From NCBI GenBank assembly GCA_947370975.1, contig CANBNG010000015.1, positions 1 through 64,000 of the forward strand: DNA of 64,000 nt. The letters are read 5' to 3'. This DNA comes from Beijerinckiaceae bacterium. GTDB taxonomy: Bacteria; Pseudomonadota; Alphaproteobacteria; Rhizobiales; Beijerinckiaceae. A program made the translations under genes and the position numbers. Shown here in pieces: positions 60,567 to 64,000 of the stretch (positions within the stretch are counted from its first letter, which is position 1; each line of letters starts with the position of its first letter). The notes under the pieces were generated by a model. The model did not search any database. It had not been told where the DNA came from and worked only from the letters and a program-made list of their open reading frames with translations.

Positions 60567-61049
60567 TTAGTGCATCAGCGCGCTGAGATCGGCGATACCC
60601 TTGGCCACAAGCGTGTCGCCGGTGGCTCCCTTGCTGTCGGCGGCCAGGACGATCTCGGCGGCTTTCACGGCAGCATCAGCTGCTGCAGCGCGCACGTCGA
60701 GGGCAGCTTGGGCTTCGGCGGCGGCGATCTTGTCTTCAGCCTGCGCCGTGCGGCGCGTGATGAATTCGGCAAGACGGGCGGAAGCATCGCGCGCCAGCTC
60801 TTGGGCTTCAGCGCGCGCCTGGGCGATAATCGCTTCGGCTTCAGCTTCGGCGGCGATGCGCTTGGCTTCAAAGGACGAGAGAACCTCAGCGGCTTCCTCA
60901 TGCAGGCGCTTGGCCTCCGCGAGTTCGTCGTGGATCTTGTGGGCGCGATCGTCGAGCGACTTCACCAGCGTCTTGTGCACTCCCAGATAGCCGAGCAGGG
61001 CGACGAAGATGACAAAGCCAACGGCGACGAAAAAGGCGTCATTAAACAT
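60567..61049 (-). CDS. atpF: ATP synthase F0 subunit b
   Basis: 160 residues. One N-terminal membrane helix followed by a long Ala/Glu/Lys heptad coiled coil that forms half of the peripheral stator. GGAGAG lies before ATG 61049. It pairs with b' (atpX) rather than with itself. Confidence 0.95.
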   Translation of the reverse strand: MFNDAFFVAVGFVIFVALLGYLGVHKTLVKSLDDRAHKIHDELAEAKRLHEEAAEVLSSFEAKRIAAEAEAEAIIAQARAEAQELARDASARLAEFITRRTAQAEDKIAAAEAQAALDVRAAAADAAVKAAEIVLAADSKGATGDTLVAKGIADLSALMH

Positions 61050-61061
61050 TGCGACTCTCCA

Positions 61062-61613
61062 TCAAGCCTTGGCGCTTGCCAAAGCATTGGCAATCGCTTG
61101 GGCATCGGCGGGCTTGCCGGTCAGGTGGGCGACGATATCGGCGGCCGCGGCGGTCGCGATTTCGGTGACATGCGTCATGGCCTGCGCTTTTGTCTGGGCG
61201 ATGGCGCTCTCGGCAACGGCGAGCTTGGCGTGCAGCTCGGCCTCGAGGGTCTTGTGCTTGGCAGCCGAGTCAGCGGCAAGCTGATCGCGGGTCTGCTGGG
61301 CGACGCCCTGCGCCTTGGCCTTCGCGTCGGCGAGGGTCTTGTCATAGGTGGCGCTGGTCAGCTGCGCCTTGCGCTGCATGGCGGCGGCATCATCGAGGTC
61401 GCTGGCGATGAGGCTGCGGCGTGCTTCGAGAATGCCCGCGACGCGGGGCAGCGCGATGCGCGACATCAGCAAATAGAGAGCGCCGAAAATCAGCGCGAGC
61501 CAGATGAGCTGGGGCGCGAAAGTGGCGGGATCGAAGGGCGGGAAGGGGCCCTTGGCATGGGCTCCGCCGGGAACCTCTGTGCCTGTCGCGTGGCCGTGAT
61601 CGGTCGTTGCCAT
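61062..61613 (-). CDS. atpX: ATP synthase F0 subunit b'
   Basis: 183 residues. An N-terminal extension of about 25 residues (His- and Gly-rich), a membrane helix (FAPQLIWLALIFGALYLLM) and a charged coiled coil. Diverged twin of atpF that makes the heterodimeric stator in photosynthetic and many other alphaproteobacteria. Thirteen bases upstream of atpF. Confidence 0.95.
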   Translation of the reverse strand: MATTDHGHATGTEVPGGAHAKGPFPPFDPATFAPQLIWLALIFGALYLLMSRIALPRVAGILEARRSLIASDLDDAAAMQRKAQLTSATYDKTLADAKAKAQGVAQQTRDQLAADSAAKHKTLEAELHAKLAVAESAIAQTKAQAMTHVTEIATAAAADIVAHLTGKPADAQAIANALASAKA

Positions 61614-61689
61614 GGGTCGTCCGGTTTTAAAGAGGAACCAAGAAAAAGCGCGGCCGCGCGCTTTGAGCGCTGCGGCCGCGCAATGTGCG

Positions 61690-61917
61690 TCAGACCACGA
61701 ACAGGAGGAGCAGCGCGATCAGGAAGGAGAACACGCCGAGACCTTCAGCGAGCGCGGCGCCGATGAAGGCGCGGCCGAACTGGCCGTCAGCAGCCGACGG
61801 GTTGCGAAGCGCGCCCGAGAGGAACTGACCGAAAATCGCGCCCACGCCGATGGCGGCGCCGGCCATGCCGATCGTCGCCAGACCGGCGCCGAGGTACTTA
61901 GCTGCAACAGGATCCAT
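61690..61917 (-). CDS. atpE: ATP synthase F0 subunit c
   Basis: 75 residues, two helices. Rotor proton-carrying Glu is in the second helix (AALAEGLGVF), and the polar loop reads RNPSA. GAGxAGA-type glycine motif in helix 1 (AGLATIGMAGAAIGVG). ATG preceded by AGGAG. Confidence 0.97.
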   Translation of the reverse strand: MDPVAAKYLGAGLATIGMAGAAIGVGAIFGQFLSGALRNPSAADGQFGRAFIGAALAEGLGVFSFLIALLLLFVV

Positions 61918-61971
61918 TTTAAACTCCTATGAGGTTTGGCTGTGGGTCGCCATTTGTTGTTGCGATATTTA

Positions 61972-62730
61972 TCAGTGACCCGGGTGGAGTGCGTCGTTGA
62001 GATAGACGCAGGTGAGGATGGCGAAGACGTAGGCCTGCAGGAAAGCAACCAGCAGTTCAAACGCCGTCAACGCAACAATGCCGGCGAGCGGCAGCGGCGC
62101 GATGATCGCCGCAGCGCCCGAACCGAGCAGCATGGCGACGAAAGCGCCGAAGACCTTCAGCGTGATGTGGCCCGCCAGCATGTTCGCAAACAGACGAACA
62201 GAGAGCGAGATCGGCCGCGAGACGAAAGAAATCACCTCGATCAGCACGATGAAGGGCAGGAGCGCGGGCGAGACACCCGACGGCACGAAGAGATGCAGGA
62301 AATGCATCCCGTGGCGCGCGACGCCATAAATGATGACGGTCAGAATGACGAGCGCGGCGAGCGCGAAAGTCACGACGATCTGGCTCGTCACCGTGAATGT
62401 ATAGGGGATGAGGCCGATCAGGTTCGAAAACAGCACGAACATGAAGAGCGAAAAGACGAGGGGGAAGAACTTCATCCCCTCGGTACCAGTCGTGCCGCGC
62501 ACGGTGCTGGCGACAAATTCATAGGCCATCTCGGCGGCAGCCTGCAGACGCCCGGGAACCAGGCTCTTCTGCGCCGTGCCGACGATCATCAGGAAGGTGA
62601 TCGCGAGCAGCACGATGACCATGAAGAGTGAAGCATTGGTGAAATGCGCATCGACCCCGCCAATGCGGATCTGCGCGAGAGGCGCCACGATGAATTGGTG
62701 GATCGGATCGATCGCTGTGCCTGTCGCCAC
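61972..62730 (-). CDS. atpB: ATP synthase F0 subunit a
   Basis: 252 residues with about six membrane helices. The essential Arg of the proton half-channel is in SVRLFANMLAGH, and the NLIGLIPYTFT block is also conserved. The start is GTG (62730-62728) with a weak upstream ribosome site. Lies between atpI and atpE. Confidence 0.96.
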   Translation of the reverse strand: MATGTAIDPIHQFIVAPLAQIRIGGVDAHFTNASLFMVIVLLAITFLMIVGTAQKSLVPGRLQAAAEMAYEFVASTVRGTTGTEGMKFFPLVFSLFMFVLFSNLIGLIPYTFTVTSQIVVTFALAALVILTVIIYGVARHGMHFLHLFVPSGVSPALLPFIVLIEVISFVSRPISLSVRLFANMLAGHITLKVFGAFVAMLLGSGAAAIIAPLPLAGIVALTAFELLVAFLQAYVFAILTCVYLNDALHPGH

Positions 62731-62778
62731 TGTCTCAAGCCCTTGTCTGATCGCGCAAAGATGCGCGGGGATCCAAAT

Positions 62779-63138
62779 TCATTCAGAACGCCTGTTGCCG
62801 CGGCCTCGCGATCCCGTGGGAGCGGCCGCAATGCGATAGACATTCCAGAAACCGGCTGCTGTCCCAAACATCAGCATGATGATCAGGAAGATCGGCTTTG
62901 TGCCGAGCCATGCGTCGAACTGCCACCCAAGCAGGGCGCCCACGACGATACCCGCCACGAATTCCGAGAGCACGCGAAAGCCGAGGCTTACCGCACGTCC
63001 CGTTTTCCGGTTGGCTTCCTCGGTAACAGCCGTTCCATCACGGTCTTGCTGCTTCCGGTCAAGCGCTGCCGAGAGTGCCTCGAGCCGCGCCTGCATGGCC
63101 TGATCTTCATTTCCGGGCTTCTTGTCTTCGTTCGCCAT
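62779..63138 (-). CDS. atpI: AtpI-type ATP synthase accessory protein
   Basis: 119 residues: charged N-terminus, then two membrane helices (FVAGIVVGALLGW and a second ending in FWNVYRI). AtpI proteins assist c-ring assembly or Mg2+ uptake. ATG 63138 has GGGAGAG upstream. First gene of the F0 operon; F1 genes are elsewhere, as is usual in this class. Confidence 0.93.
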   Translation of the reverse strand: MANEDKKPGNEDQAMQARLEALSAALDRKQQDRDGTAVTEEANRKTGRAVSLGFRVLSEFVAGIVVGALLGWQFDAWLGTKPIFLIIMLMFGTAAGFWNVYRIAAAPTGSRGRGNRRSE

Positions 63139-63472
63139 GACGCTCTCCCGTTCCTTTAGACCCTATAGGGACAGAAACGGTTAAAGGCGAGCTCCGGGTC
63201 CTTGTGCGGCGCAAACCGCAGGCCCGACATATCGCCTCAGATGAGCATTATTTTGAAACGACGCAGGAAGCGCCGAAAGGCCAGAACAGACCCTTACGAG
63301 CCGGGCGCACCATATTGTCGGGGCCATTTTGTGTCAAGGTTGGGCTGGGATAATATACACGTCTGAATTCATTGGTGTTTCTGCAATTTTTAACGCCTCT
63401 GTACGAAGGTCGCAGAAACCGCCGCCGCCAGAGGGAGAATCGCTGGTGCGGCAGGGCGTCAAAAATGGCGCA
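63139..63472. other. Intergenic region upstream of atpI
   Basis: 334 bases between the atpI start and the stop of the ABC-ATPase gene (both minus strand). It holds the atp promoter listed separately, a ~160-base leader and an AT-rich block (ATAATATACACGTCTGAATTC). No protein-like open frame or repeat-family copy was seen; the 71-codon frame at 63334-63549 is a shadow. Confidence 0.6.
63309..63337 (-). promoter_or_regulatory. Predicted sigma-70 promoter of the F0 operon
   Basis: On the minus strand TTGACA (63337-63332), a 17-base spacer and TATGGT (63314-63309). The -35 is perfect and the spacing ideal. The start would fall near 63302, giving a leader of about 160 bases before atpI. Confidence 0.7.

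Positions 63473-64000
<528 letters not shown>

Overview
This 64 kb window is a stretch of ordinary chromosome from an alphaproteobacterium, most likely of the Hyphomicrobiales (Rhizobiales), possibly near Beijerinckiaceae or Methylobacteriaceae. The evidence is its high GC with strong G/C at third codon positions, an F0 ATP synthase operon with split b and b' subunits, the small CoxF protein in the cytochrome oxidase operon, small families typical of this group (DUF2093, DUF4170, DUF6101, DUF1328), a plant-type GshA, the ispH/thrB/rnhA neighbourhood and an aminotransferase-like (APH-fold) homoserine kinase. The genus cannot be fixed from sequence reading alone. No tRNA, rRNA, insertion sequence, phage gene, integrase or CRISPR array was seen, and no clear pseudogene. 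Two genes are cut by the window edges: ileS on the left and an ABC-transporter ATPase on the right.

Layout. 1-8.3 kb (plus strand): ileS end, lspA, a secreted protein, an active/inactive pair of M16 peptidases, mutL. 8.4-11.5 kb: rsmD and a tail-extended rluB on the minus strand, divergent from tadA. 11.6-15.8 kb: a catabolic cassette (Rieske oxygenase, GntR-FCD regulator, ferredoxin reductase) divergent from a LivJ-like binding protein, with twin operator-like sites between them. 16-21.2 kb: purD, xseA, then a metallophosphoesterase paired with a kinase/universal-stress fusion. 21.3-25 kb: the lipid A cluster cysQ-like, DUF4170, waaA, lpxK, with DUF2093 converging on it. 25.3-31.5 kb: an outer-membrane-type protein, a tiny porin-motif protein, rsmE, gshA, DUF6101, DUF1328, ubiA and a secreted protein. 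31.5-34.8 kb: MATE exporter and CPA2 antiporter. 35.2-40.8 kb: ispH, an EamA permease, thrB, rnhA, a peroxiredoxin, a DsbD N-domain protein, YqgE. 40.8-47.2 kb: a membrane GGDEF/EAL protein, a GNAT, a third M16 peptidase, thrC. 47.2-54 kb: cytochrome c oxidase and its assembly genes (surf1, DUF983, ctaE, ctaG, coxF, ctaB, ctaD, ctaC). 54.4-60.5 kb: an IalB-like protein, a lipoprotein, a tandem glycine riboswitch and gcvT-gcvH-gcvPA-gcvPB. 60.6-63.1 kb: the F0 operon atpI-atpB-atpE-atpX-atpF with a recognisable promoter.

Working together: aerobic respiration dominates the right third (aa3 oxidase, heme O synthesis, copper insertion, F0 proton channel, glycine oxidation feeding one-carbon metabolism), while envelope biogenesis (Lsp, LpxK, WaaA, outer-membrane proteins) and translation/RNA maintenance (IleS, RsmD, RluB, TadA, RsmE) fill the left and centre. 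Intergenic space is dominated by three families of inverted repeats, several of them placed between co-directional genes. I did not find an obviously new multi-gene defence or biosynthetic system. The best candidates for undescribed biology are the Rieske/GntR/binding-protein divergon, the phosphoesterase plus kinase-USP module, and the mini-porin peptide.
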